A stretch of 64,000 nucleotides of DNA, from positions 124,001 through 188,000 of the IMG/VR virus record IMGVR_UViG_3300020469_000008. One strand, 5' to 3'. Every line of letters starts with the position of its first letter. Position 1 is the first letter of the stretch. The position numbers and the translations under genes are program-made. Under the pieces are notes generated by a model. The model was not told the DNA's origin. It worked only from the letters and a program-made list of their open reading frames with translations, and searched no databases. The stretch is from a virus. Below, in pieces: positions 32,423 through 40,276 of this stretch.

Positions 32423-32491
32423 ATGAGTAGAGTAACAGTAATGATACGTGTAATAGAGGAAAAAGATACTTATGAAATTAACAAGAAATAA
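32423..32491 (+). pseudogene. Remnant copy of the nucleotidyltransferase gene start
   Basis: The first 24 bases (32423-32446) are identical to the start of the gene at 33662, encoding MSRVTVMI; the frame then diverges and ends after 22 codons inside the next gene. No homology continues beyond that point. It looks like a broken duplicate left by recombination at a gene start. Confidence 0.65.
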
Positions 32492-33128
32492 ATTAAGAAG
32501 ACTTTTAAAAGAAACAGTGAATGATGCATTTGTAGTTTCAGAAATACAATCTTTTGTAGACAACAACCAATATCTAAAAGGCACCGTAGTAAACGAGCAA
32601 GACTTAATCCATGACACTCGTTATGTTTTATTTGCACCAGAAAGTTCTTTAGGACATATCAAGGACAGACACATGAATGTTGACGCCCCTGGATCAACAA
32701 TGTATCCAGAAGTAGATTTAAGACAAACGATATCAGCAGTCCTCCAAACTCCTGAAACATCATCGCCTGAAGATTTTATGGTAAAGTGGGAAGGAATAGT
32801 TTCACCGGTAGGACCAATTGGCGACATGGGTGTTGCAGCAGCACCAATAGAAACTGTAATGATGATGCAAGATTATCAAATGCCTGGTGGTAGAAATGAA
32901 ATGGTTAAAGTGGCTCAAGGTCAAAGAATGTCGACAGACGAAATTACACTAGTCACTGCAAAATTAGGTCAGTTAACTGACGGAAGGTTGGTTATAAGTT
33001 TAGTAACAATGTATCCTGGCGGTTCAACTGTTGACAGTATACCGATACCTTTTGATAGAAACCAGTTTGCAGCATCAGGATTATATTTTCCTTTACCTGC
33101 GACTAGTCCAATATTAGCAGCTATTTAA
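32472..33128 (+). CDS. Leader-bearing cargo protein
   Basis: 218 residues. Leader MKLTRNKLRRLLKETVNDAF (L-K-E). The body is more ordered than other leader proteins: RYVLFAPESSLGHIKDRHMNV resembles the His-rich loop of phage nuclease or transferase folds, and YPGGSTVDSIPIPFDRNQF is beta-rich. GHIKDRH is a possible catalytic site, but I cannot assign a family. Confidence 0.68.
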   Translation: MKLTRNKLRRLLKETVNDAFVVSEIQSFVDNNQYLKGTVVNEQDLIHDTRYVLFAPESSLGHIKDRHMNVDAPGSTMYPEVDLRQTISAVLQTPETSSPEDFMVKWEGIVSPVGPIGDMGVAAAPIETVMMMQDYQMPGGRNEMVKVAQGQRMSTDEITLVTAKLGQLTDGRLVISLVTMYPGGSTVDSIPIPFDRNQFAASGLYFPLPATSPILAAI

Positions 33129-33139
33129 GGAAATTACAT

Positions 33140-33643
33140 ATGAAAATAACTAGAAGACAGTTGAGAAAGTTAATCCAAGAATCATTGTTACGTGAAGGCG
33201 ACGTTAAAAAAATGAAGTCAACATACGTTCACAATGATGATGCAGAAGCTATAGCTAAAAGTCTGCTTGATACAGACAAGAAAAAACCAACATTTAAGTT
33301 GCACTTAGATAAACACACAGCATACAACGCGTATATCAAACCAACCGGTCAAATATCTGGTAAGTATCATTTTGAACTAATCGATCCAAAGTCTGGTATA
33401 AAATTGGACGGTGGGGGTCACATTGAGTTTCCTGGTTTGAGTGACAAAGAAGGCACTCACCTTGGTGGTGAAATTGAATTAGCAAAACATTTAAAACAAA
33501 GTAATGTCGACGTCTTTTTAAAAGGAGACGCTAGTACACATTTAGGTTTGGATCACGGTAATGTTCACATTTCTGCACCTGACACAGCAATTACATTTGG
33601 TGTTAAGGGAAAAATTGGTAAATCTAAAAAGAAGCATGTATAA
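33140..33643 (+). CDS. Leader-bearing cargo protein, beta-rich
   Basis: 167 residues with AAGGAA upstream. Leader MKITRRQLRKLIQESLLREG (I-Q-E, then L-R-E). The body alternates strands and Gly/His-rich turns (KYHFELIDPKSGIKLDGGGH, STHLGLDHGNVHISAPD), like a small beta-barrel, with a basic end GKSKKKHV. Function unknown; likely packaged. Confidence 0.7.
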   Translation: MKITRRQLRKLIQESLLREGDVKKMKSTYVHNDDAEAIAKSLLDTDKKKPTFKLHLDKHTAYNAYIKPTGQISGKYHFELIDPKSGIKLDGGGHIEFPGLSDKEGTHLGGEIELAKHLKQSNVDVFLKGDASTHLGLDHGNVHISAPDTAITFGVKGKIGKSKKKHV

Positions 33644-33661
33644 AAGGAAGGGACAATAAAG

Positions 33662-34642
33662 ATGAGTAGAGTAACAGTAATGATAGGTGCTATGAAGCCA
33701 ATGACAGCAGGTCACTATCGTCTTATAACAGAGGCTGTTGCGGATTCACAGTGCCCGGAAGGAGAAACTCCTGCAAACGAGACATATGTTTTAATATCGA
33801 TGCAAGATAGAATCAAGAAGAATCAATTTCCAGTACGTGGCGAAACGGCGTTGTCTGCACTTCGTGATATCTATATGGATCCTGCTTCTGGTTTGTTTGA
33901 GTTTGGTGCTGACAAGTATATTAAAATGATATTTTGTCATTCAAAAAGCTTTGCAGAGAAGAATCCAGATAGATTAATAGAAATGCGAGAAATTGTAGAA
34001 GGAATTAAAGAAGCATTGTCAGCGCGAGGCTTAGCAAATATAACAGCTGAAGTTGAACAGGTAAGGAGCGGACCGCCTGACGTGTTGATGGGTCTAGCTG
34101 AGTCCCGTCCAAATGATAAATTTATTTTGTATACCGGTGATGATGACCTTAAAAAATATCAATATTTTAAACGTTACACGCAAAACGTAGGATTTGCTGG
34201 GTTTGAAAGATTTGAGGGCGGTATGTCTGGGACTGAGGTGCGCTCATTATTCCAAACTGATTCAGACGTTGCTGATTTTGATGCAGAAAGATTTGCTTCT
34301 GCATTCCCACAAGGTGTCGATCCTTCGCTCGTCCGACAGAAATATAGAGCAGATGCTGGTCAAGATCCGTTAAAAGAAGTTAAACGCGCAGACAAAGGCA
34401 CGCCAGAATATTCAACTTATCTTGAAAAAATGATGGACGAGTTAAAATACATTAAATCAGGCTATGATTCTAGAAAAAAAGCAAGTGCAAGATATAGAAA
34501 AGAAGCTAGCAAAATACAAGACGCATATTCTGAATTAAGAAAACTTAAAAGAAAAAACGATAAGCTATTACATTCAGATGAAAAAGAATCGTTTGATAGG
34601 AAAGCATTAAAAGAGTGGTTTAAGAAAACATACAAAAAATAG
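33662..34642 (+). CDS. Nucleotidyltransferase-fold protein with C-terminal coil
   Basis: 326 residues. MIGAMKPMTAGHYRLI (7-22) is a variant of the HxGH nucleotidyltransferase motif (TAGH), and MSGTEVRSLF (about 187-196) is the SGTxxR motif near the active site. The C-terminal 80 residues are a charged coiled coil (SRKKASARYRKEASKIQDAY). NMNAT or cytidylyltransferase-type chemistry is likely; the missing first His is odd. A fragment duplicating its start lies 1.2 kb upstream. Confidence 0.75.
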   Translation: MSRVTVMIGAMKPMTAGHYRLITEAVADSQCPEGETPANETYVLISMQDRIKKNQFPVRGETALSALRDIYMDPASGLFEFGADKYIKMIFCHSKSFAEKNPDRLIEMREIVEGIKEALSARGLANITAEVEQVRSGPPDVLMGLAESRPNDKFILYTGDDDLKKYQYFKRYTQNVGFAGFERFEGGMSGTEVRSLFQTDSDVADFDAERFASAFPQGVDPSLVRQKYRADAGQDPLKEVKRADKGTPEYSTYLEKMMDELKYIKSGYDSRKKASARYRKEASKIQDAYSELRKLKRKNDKLLHSDEKESFDRKALKEWFKKTYKK

Positions 34643-34651
34643 GAGACTGCC

Positions 34652-35143
34652 TTGTCACTAGAACTAGACACCAAAGCATATTGGAAAGATTGTGACGGCA
34701 ATGATTACGATGATGAGTTTATTAAGAAAGAAATTGAAGGATATGTGGCCCAAGGTGGTAGAGTATACGTGGGTACTGACAGTATGCTTCTTGCTCATAA
34801 GTGCAATTTTGCTTCTGTGATTGCATTTCACTCCCGTGATCTAAATATCGCAAGGTACTATTACAAGCGTTTTAAAACCGGATCTGTCGAGTATAAGGAG
34901 TTACAAGTAAAGATTTTAGAAGAGGTGGCACTTGCAATACAAACAGCACAATTTGTTCTCAAACTTTGCCCGGATGCTGATGTAGAATTACATATAGATA
35001 TAGGTACAAAGAAACGCAACGCCACTGCACGTTTTTTTAAAACAATCCAAGGTTGGGTAATAGGCACCGGATTTGATTTAAAAGTCAAACCAAATAGTTG
35101 GGCTTCGTCGCTAGCTGATGGTCACACAAAGGGGAAAAAATGA
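34652..35143 (+). CDS. RNase H-like fold protein (DUF458-like)
   Basis: 163 residues from TTG with TAGGAG upstream. VYVGTDSMLLAHKC supplies the first Asp; VELHIDIGTKKRNATAR the second; and ASSLADGHTKGKK the last acidic position. This pattern matches the DUF458/YkuK group of RNase H-like proteins. It may be a nuclease acting on RNA-DNA hybrids, untested. It overlaps the next gene. Confidence 0.72.
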   Translation: MSLELDTKAYWKDCDGNDYDDEFIKKEIEGYVAQGGRVYVGTDSMLLAHKCNFASVIAFHSRDLNIARYYYKRFKTGSVEYKELQVKILEEVALAIQTAQFVLKLCPDADVELHIDIGTKKRNATARFFKTIQGWVIGTGFDLKVKPNSWASSLADGHTKGKK

Positions 35144-35562
35144 GTATTATACTTAAAAAGAAAAAAGGATTATTAACACCAAAGTCACATCCACCAAGCC
35201 CAAGCCAGATACTCGGTAGTTTAGGGATAGGTTCTGTACTAGGTGCATCAATAAACAAAGAATTAGCAATAGACACAATTATAGAAGAACACATTGAAAA
35301 GTTGATAATGGAAAAAATGCTTTTTCATTCAACGCGGCTTTTGCGCGGTCTAGATTATTTTCCTACCTACTGTTTAGTCGACGGAGAAAAGAGTGTCAAA
35401 ACTTTATTTATAAAGAAGCGTGCTTGGATGAATTTCGTCACAATCGATCGCAAAGAAATGATCGTATCAGGAGCATCACCTGAGGAATTTATTAAATTTC
35501 TAAAGAAGAAGCGTTGCAGAAAAGTTAAAATAGATAGGACGCAACTTGAAAAAAACATATAG
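35140..35562 (+). CDS. Phage protein of unknown function, basic ends
   Basis: 140 residues, ATGA overlap with the RNase H-like gene. Basic N-terminus (MSIILKKKKGLLTPKSHPP), Gly/Ser turn, and a helix-rich middle with EEHIEKLIMEKMLFHST. The C-terminal part ends KKKRCRKVKIDRTQLEKNI. No domain recognised. Part of a small operon with the preceding gene. Confidence 0.6.
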   Translation: MSIILKKKKGLLTPKSHPPSPSQILGSLGIGSVLGASINKELAIDTIIEEHIEKLIMEKMLFHSTRLLRGLDYFPTYCLVDGEKSVKTLFIKKRAWMNFVTIDRKEMIVSGASPEEFIKFLKKKRCRKVKIDRTQLEKNI

Positions 35563-35574
35563 ATTGTGTATAAT
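35546..35574 (+). promoter_or_regulatory. Strong promoter for the DinG-like helicase
   Basis: TTGAAA (35546-35551), 17-bp spacer, TATAAT (35569-35574). It overlaps the 3' end of the preceding gene. It fits the housekeeping sigma-70 consensus in 11 of 12 positions. Confidence 0.75.
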
Positions 35575-35595
35575 ATAAACTCCAAGGAGTAGTTT

Positions 35596-37221
35596 ATGTT
35601 AGATTATAATACGTTTTTCCCATACGCAAAACCACGTAAAGAACAACGCAATGCAATTGAGTTTGCAATAGATGCAATTGAAAAAAGCGAAAAGCGCTTT
35701 GTTATTATCGAAGCCGGAACCGGTGTAGGTAAGTCAGCTATAGGTTTAACCTTAAGTCGTTATTTAGAACAGTCTGTACCGAACAAGGAGGGATTCGCAC
35801 AAGGCGGTTACTTTTTGACCACACAAAAGATACTCCAGGCTCAGTATGAGAATGACTTTGGCATGCCACGTGGTGAGATGAAGTCTGTATACTCAGCGTC
35901 TAATTACAGATGCAAGTTCCACAAAGCTAACGATTGTCGAACTTCACAGCAAATGTTAAGAACAGCTGATAGAAAATCTGCATTCTTTAGAGCCTGCGCC
36001 GGTGGTTGTCGTTATAAGATGGCAAAAAAGAATTTTTTAGAATCACCTGAATCAGTCACTAATTTTCCTTACTTTTTAACTGAGGCAACTTACAGTGGGG
36101 GTATTACACCGAGAAAAATCTTAGTAATCGATGAAGCACACAACACAGAAGCAGTGCTAAGTAATTTTGTTGAAGTAAGCATTAGCCAATACTTTTGTGA
36201 AAAGATTGTTAAGTGTAAGTGGCCTGACAAGATAACACCTATTAATTTTGTGAAGTGGATTGATAATGTTTATTATCCAAAGCTCCAATCTCAAATTATG
36301 CACTTTGAAAAACAGATTGAGGACTTAGGACTAAAGGACAGGATCAAAGAATTATCATCAATTGCATTGAAATATGACATGATGACAGGACATTCAGGTA
36401 AACTAGAAAAGTTTCTTAAAGACTACGATAAAGATAACTGGGTTATGGAGAAAGAAGAAACTGAAAAACGAGGTTATGTAAAAGTAAATTATCGTGCCAT
36501 TGATGTTTCAGACTATGCAGAAGAATACTTGTTTCGCTTAGGGCAAAAAGTAATTTTAATGTCTGCAACAATTTTAAATGCAGATGCTTTTGCAGAATCT
36601 CTAGGAATACCAAAAGATCAATATGAATCGATTAGTATTCCATCGCCTTTCCCAGTAGAGAATAGACCTATCATAAACGCGTCAGTCGGTAGTATGAGTG
36701 CGAGAACAATAGACGCAACACTACCCCAATTAAAGAAAGCAGTCAAAGCAATTATGCAAGAGCATAGTAATGAGAAGGGTATCGTCCACTGTCACACCTA
36801 TCGCATAGCAAACTACTTAAAAAATAACATACGTGGTAAACTCGGAAAGCGAATCTTAATTCATAATAGTAAGAATAGAGATGCAATTTTAAAACAGCAC
36901 ATGTCATCAAAAGAACCAACAGTGTTGTTATCGCCGTCAATGACAGAGGGCGTTGATCTTAAGGGTGACTTAAGTAGATTCCAAGTTATATGTAAAGTCC
37001 CTTATCCGTGGTTAGGTGACCCTATTGTTAGAAAACGTATGAATAAATTCCCTAATTGGTACTCACTCAAAACAGCGATGACAGTTGTCCAAGCTGTTGG
37101 GAGAAGTGTAAGAAACTCAGAAGATACAGCAATTACTTATATTTTAGATTCTGATTGGAGTAGATTTTATAAAAAGAACAATAAACTATTTTGTGAAGAT
37201 TTTAAAAGGTTGATTGTCTAG
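35596..37221 (+). CDS. DinG/XPD-family DNA helicase
   Basis: 541 residues. Walker A EAGTGVGKSA (39-48), DEAH box in VIDEAHNTE, four cysteines between the two (YRCKFHKANDC and RACAGGCRY) for an iron-sulfur cluster, motif VLLSPSMTEGVDLKGD and the motif VI QAVGRSVRN. These define an XPD/DinG-type 5'-3' helicase. It probably resolves R-loops or repair intermediates in phage replication. All core motifs are intact. Confidence 0.93.
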   Translation: MLDYNTFFPYAKPRKEQRNAIEFAIDAIEKSEKRFVIIEAGTGVGKSAIGLTLSRYLEQSVPNKEGFAQGGYFLTTQKILQAQYENDFGMPRGEMKSVYSASNYRCKFHKANDCRTSQQMLRTADRKSAFFRACAGGCRYKMAKKNFLESPESVTNFPYFLTEATYSGGITPRKILVIDEAHNTEAVLSNFVEVSISQYFCEKIVKCKWPDKITPINFVKWIDNVYYPKLQSQIMHFEKQIEDLGLKDRIKELSSIALKYDMMTGHSGKLEKFLKDYDKDNWVMEKEETEKRGYVKVNYRAIDVSDYAEEYLFRLGQKVILMSATILNADAFAESLGIPKDQYESISIPSPFPVENRPIINASVGSMSARTIDATLPQLKKAVKAIMQEHSNEKGIVHCHTYRIANYLKNNIRGKLGKRILIHNSKNRDAILKQHMSSKEPTVLLSPSMTEGVDLKGDLSRFQVICKVPYPWLGDPIVRKRMNKFPNWYSLKTAMTVVQAVGRSVRNSEDTAITYILDSDWSRFYKKNNKLFCEDFKRLIV

Positions 37222-37244
37222 ATATTATTATACAGAGGTGATTA

Positions 37245-37454
37245 ATGTCAAATTTTTTAAGAGAAGGTGATAAGGTTTATGTTACTCATAACATGGGAGT
37301 AAAAGGCTTTGTCACAGAAGTATTTTATCGTTCAATAACAGCAAACATCGGCCCAGGAACGCTTTCAAAACAAATGTGGGTGAAATTTAGAAAACACGAT
37401 ACGGGTGAAATTTTAACTGCAAAACGTCAGGATTTAACAAAAGATATAACATGA
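37245..37454 (+). CDS. SH3/KOW-like small protein
   Basis: 69 residues with AGAGG upstream. LREGDKVYVTHNMGVKGFVTEVF and MWVKFRKHDTGEIL fit a compact SH3-like barrel (G-D-x-V then G-x-V). Function unknown; overlaps the next gene by four bases. Confidence 0.6.
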   Translation: MSNFLREGDKVYVTHNMGVKGFVTEVFYRSITANIGPGTLSKQMWVKFRKHDTGEILTAKRQDLTKDIT

Positions 37455-37648
37455 ACTGGTTTTTACTACCAAACTGGGTAATATATCTGTCGGTCGCTTT
37501 GAATCTTTTACTACTCTATGTCTGCACATTGTATGGAGACGTACAAGGTATAATTTTATGTGTATCTTGCATCTTTTGCTTTATAATTACATATAGGATA
37601 AATGAACGGGTGCGCAGTGAAGAAAAAGACAAAAAGCAAGGCGATTAA
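37451..37648 (+). CDS. Small two-helix membrane protein
   Basis: 65 residues with two hydrophobic segments (WVIYLSVALNLLLLYVCTL and IILCVSCIFCFIITY) and a charged C-terminus (VRSEEKDKKQGD). A holin-like size and topology, but no lysis enzyme is adjacent. ATGA overlap with the gene before. Confidence 0.6.
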   Translation: MNWFLLPNWVIYLSVALNLLLLYVCTLYGDVQGIILCVSCIFCFIITYRINERVRSEEKDKKQGD

Positions 37649-38465
37649 AGACTTATACCTTGATAGACCAACATCGCATGGTGGGTGGCCAGGTGGTCAC
37701 AGTGGTTCATATCGAGATCCGAATACACCTGTCTATAAGCAGATAGCACAGTATTTGAAAGACATGGGTTTGGCAGACGATGATAATCCGCGCGCAAGAT
37801 TATCTGAATCGCCAGATCAGTTTAATATGTATCAACCTTTAAGCTTGCAAGAACCGCTTAACAAGGCGATTAAAGCAATTATAGATATTATTAAGAACAC
37901 TAATTCAGCGGAAGATTTGCATGCGCAAGCATATCAAATGATGATGTTGCTGTCTCAAGTAATTTTAATAGAAGCACCAATATCAGAAAAACAATCCTTT
38001 TACTTGGCTGCAGCAATACTTAGATACCACAACAAAATGGTGGACTACAAGGAATTACTTAAAAAACAATTTGAAGACAACAGACATAAAACAGGAAATT
38101 GGTCTGGTACATTTTTTGACTCACCTGATATGGATAAATGGCGTGATATCGATGCAAAACAAGTAGAGTTTCATCGAGAAGTCGAAAGTATGATAGGTAC
38201 TAAGATAGAACATCAAGGAACACCAGACATAGATCATTATGTCGTTTATCCATATGATATCGATGATTTAAGAAGTAAATTTGTTTCTGCAGGTTTAGCA
38301 AACTCAAATGATGGTACTTTTGTTGGTAGGTATGGTAATCCACCAAGTGATCTAGATAAATCTGATTTATATAGTAAAGCTTTTTATCATGGTGAAAATA
38401 GATATTTTGTGAACGAAAACTTAATAAGAAATATAATACGAGAATCAATAAAGAGGTACTTGTGA
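37617..38465 (+). CDS. Virion-type protein with C-terminal leader-like motif
   Basis: 282 residues from GTG 37617 (overlapping the previous gene). The start KKKTKSKAIKDLYLDRPTSH with GGWPGGH is a pattern I recall in marine phages. The body is helical. The C-terminus NENLIRNIIRESIKRYL mirrors the N-terminal leader of other proteins (helix plus I-R-E), suggesting C-terminal capsid targeting. It overlaps the following gene by four bases. Confidence 0.65.
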   Translation: MKKKTKSKAIKDLYLDRPTSHGGWPGGHSGSYRDPNTPVYKQIAQYLKDMGLADDDNPRARLSESPDQFNMYQPLSLQEPLNKAIKAIIDIIKNTNSAEDLHAQAYQMMMLLSQVILIEAPISEKQSFYLAAAILRYHNKMVDYKELLKKQFEDNRHKTGNWSGTFFDSPDMDKWRDIDAKQVEFHREVESMIGTKIEHQGTPDIDHYVVYPYDIDDLRSKFVSAGLANSNDGTFVGRYGNPPSDLDKSDLYSKAFYHGENRYFVNENLIRNIIRESIKRYL

Positions 38466-38692
38466 GTAATATTGTTGAAAGATTAGAAAGACTACGTTCG
38501 TTACGCGAAAACCTATGCGAAAAGAGTCAGACTTGGAGTGAAGCTTTCGAAACTCGTGATTGGATCATAGAAAAAATTAGAGACGTAATTCAGCAAGGTA
38601 AAAATGACAAAGTCACTAAAGAAGATATAATTAATAAGTTAGAGGATTTTATTTGCGTAATAGAACCGCAATCGGATGAGGAAGAACAATGA
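38462..38692 (+). CDS. Small helical protein
   Basis: 76 residues from GTG with AGAGG upstream. Largely helical (VERLERLRSLRENL, DWIIEKIRDVIQQ), acidic tail EPQSDEEEQ. Coupled to both neighbours by four-base overlaps. Unknown function; probably a partner of the flanking virion-type proteins. Confidence 0.6.
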   Translation: MSNIVERLERLRSLRENLCEKSQTWSEAFETRDWIIEKIRDVIQQGKNDKVTKEDIINKLEDFICVIEPQSDEEEQ

Positions 38693-39939
38693 ATAGAGAC
38701 GAGATAATTTTAAGAAAAGCAATGGTGGTTTGTGAGCATTCCCAAGTCCACACGTTAAAATCAAAACAATTATTACTTGCGTATAGTGATACTTCTGTCA
38801 TTCAAGAAGGCGTATTCATTGAAACAGGACGCGTTATAATTGATGATTTAATTAAAAATATATTATCAACTGGAGCAGTTGCAGCAACTGGGGCACTGGG
38901 AGGAGATACTATAGTAGATGTAATGTATGCTATTGAAAGAACTTCACAAGTAATCACAGCATACAATGCAATTAAATCTGCGGGTGGAATTTTATCTAAT
39001 CTCTTAGACGACATTGACAATATTCCTCTTACTAGTGACATCAGTACTATACGTGCAGAAACAGAAAAATCGATAGCATTGATTGCACAACAATATGACA
39101 GAGTTGCTGGCACTGATAAAGCATCGAAAGGGTTGGAAGATCTCGAAGAATTAACTGAAGAAGTTAAAGAAGAGTTTATGGAATTTTTCAGATCAATTGC
39201 AAAGTCTATATCTACTTGGATAAGTACTTTAATTCCTGACGATGGTGGTAATATAGGCACTTTTATCAACATTACTTTGGTGAGTATTGTAGAGAAAGGA
39301 TTAGAAAACCCGTTAGGCGTTTTTATGAATTCTGTTAGTCAGTTACCAGATGATTATGAAAGGCTGGTTTTTGATGAGGCTGCTTTGCGTGATTTTCTTG
39401 TTGGCTTATGTAATACAATAGCCGATGCAGTTGAGGAACACGGGGGCGGATTAGCAGGTAAAGCCGCAAAAGGCATCGCATCCGGAGCACAGTCTTATTA
39501 TGACTTTTTAGGTGACTACACACCGCTTGGATTCGTTTATAGCGGTGCAGGATACGTTGGTAAAAAAGCCGGCGAAATGATTGGTGGCGAAGACTCATCT
39601 GCTGCAAAATACGGTGAAGCAATGTTTGACCCAAGAAAATCAGTAGAAGTAGGAAGAGAAAAACTAGATGCATTAATTGATGAATTTCCATCTTACATAC
39701 GTAATGAATTAATCCCGCAAATACCTGAAGCAGTAGAAACTTATGGTAAGTTTATGAAGTATATTTTGTCTTTCTTAAGTTTGTTAGAATCTACGGCAAC
39801 CGGAGAAATTTCTCAAATCGCGAGTTCTGAAAACTACAATCAATACTTACCAGCAGAAGATGACTTTGAAATGCAGCAGCAAATGGTTGCAGAGATTAGA
39901 AGATCTCTGATGATGCATCAACGTAGGTTGATCGGTTAA
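38689..39939 (+). CDS. Large putative virion protein with membrane-active segments
   Basis: 416 residues. Contains Gly/Ala-rich hydrophobic segments (NILSTGAVAATGALGGDTIVD near 58-78; AGKAAKGIASGAQ near 253-265; YSGAGYVGKKAGEMIGG) reminiscent of proteins that enter or cross membranes during genome entry. An acidic helical middle separates them. The C-terminus (EIRRSLMMHQRRLIG) is a basic helix like the other tails in this window. Ejection or internal protein is an inference. Confidence 0.6.
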   Translation: MNRDEIILRKAMVVCEHSQVHTLKSKQLLLAYSDTSVIQEGVFIETGRVIIDDLIKNILSTGAVAATGALGGDTIVDVMYAIERTSQVITAYNAIKSAGGILSNLLDDIDNIPLTSDISTIRAETEKSIALIAQQYDRVAGTDKASKGLEDLEELTEEVKEEFMEFFRSIAKSISTWISTLIPDDGGNIGTFINITLVSIVEKGLENPLGVFMNSVSQLPDDYERLVFDEAALRDFLVGLCNTIADAVEEHGGGLAGKAAKGIASGAQSYYDFLGDYTPLGFVYSGAGYVGKKAGEMIGGEDSSAAKYGEAMFDPRKSVEVGREKLDALIDEFPSYIRNELIPQIPEAVETYGKFMKYILSFLSLLESTATGEISQIASSENYNQYLPAEDDFEMQQQMVAEIRRSLMMHQRRLIG

Positions 39940-39952
39940 GCAGGATATTATC

Positions 39953-40276
39953 ATGACAGGTAATGAAAATGGTTGGACTGAGTACTCTCGTTTAGTGCTG
40001 AAGGAGTTAGAAACACTTGCTGTTGGTATCAAGGAGTTAAACGAAAGTTTACAAGATGTCAAACGCGAGATTACCGAAATGAAAGCGAAGGAAGATAAGG
40101 TCCAAACACTAGTTGAATGGAAAGGCAGAGTTGATGAGGTAACATCACCCACTCAGTTAAAAGAGTTACGAGACGAAGTTGAAGATTTAAAATTGTTTCG
40201 CACGAAAGCAGTTACTATCTTTGCTGTTATACAATTTGCCATGGCCGCGATAGTGTTTGCACAGAGGTTTATTTAA
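39953..40276 (+). CDS. Coiled-coil protein with C-terminal membrane helix
   Basis: 107 residues. A long heptad-type coil (LKELETLAVGIKELNESLQDV) is followed by one C-terminal membrane helix (VTIFAVIQFAMAAIVFAQRF). This topology matches XhlA/hemolysin-type phage proteins that help holins, but family membership is uncertain. Directly precedes the 913-residue leader protein. Confidence 0.65.
   Translation: MTGNENGWTEYSRLVLKELETLAVGIKELNESLQDVKREITEMKAKEDKVQTLVEWKGRVDEVTSPTQLKELRDEVEDLKLFRTKAVTIFAVIQFAMAAIVFAQRFI

Noticed and set aside
23834-33643. Shared leader as a secretion signal or membrane anchor
   Set aside because: The leader is strongly basic and amphipathic with no hydrophobic core of about 12 or more residues and no signal-peptidase site; it is short and closes on I/L-x-E.
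39335-39691. Minus-strand ORFs such as this one and those at 9234-9584, 24191-24415, 52680-53060 and 59466-59876 as genes
   Set aside because: They lie wholly opposite well-supported + strand genes, lack ribosome sites and have Leu/Ser/His-rich translations typical of shadow frames.
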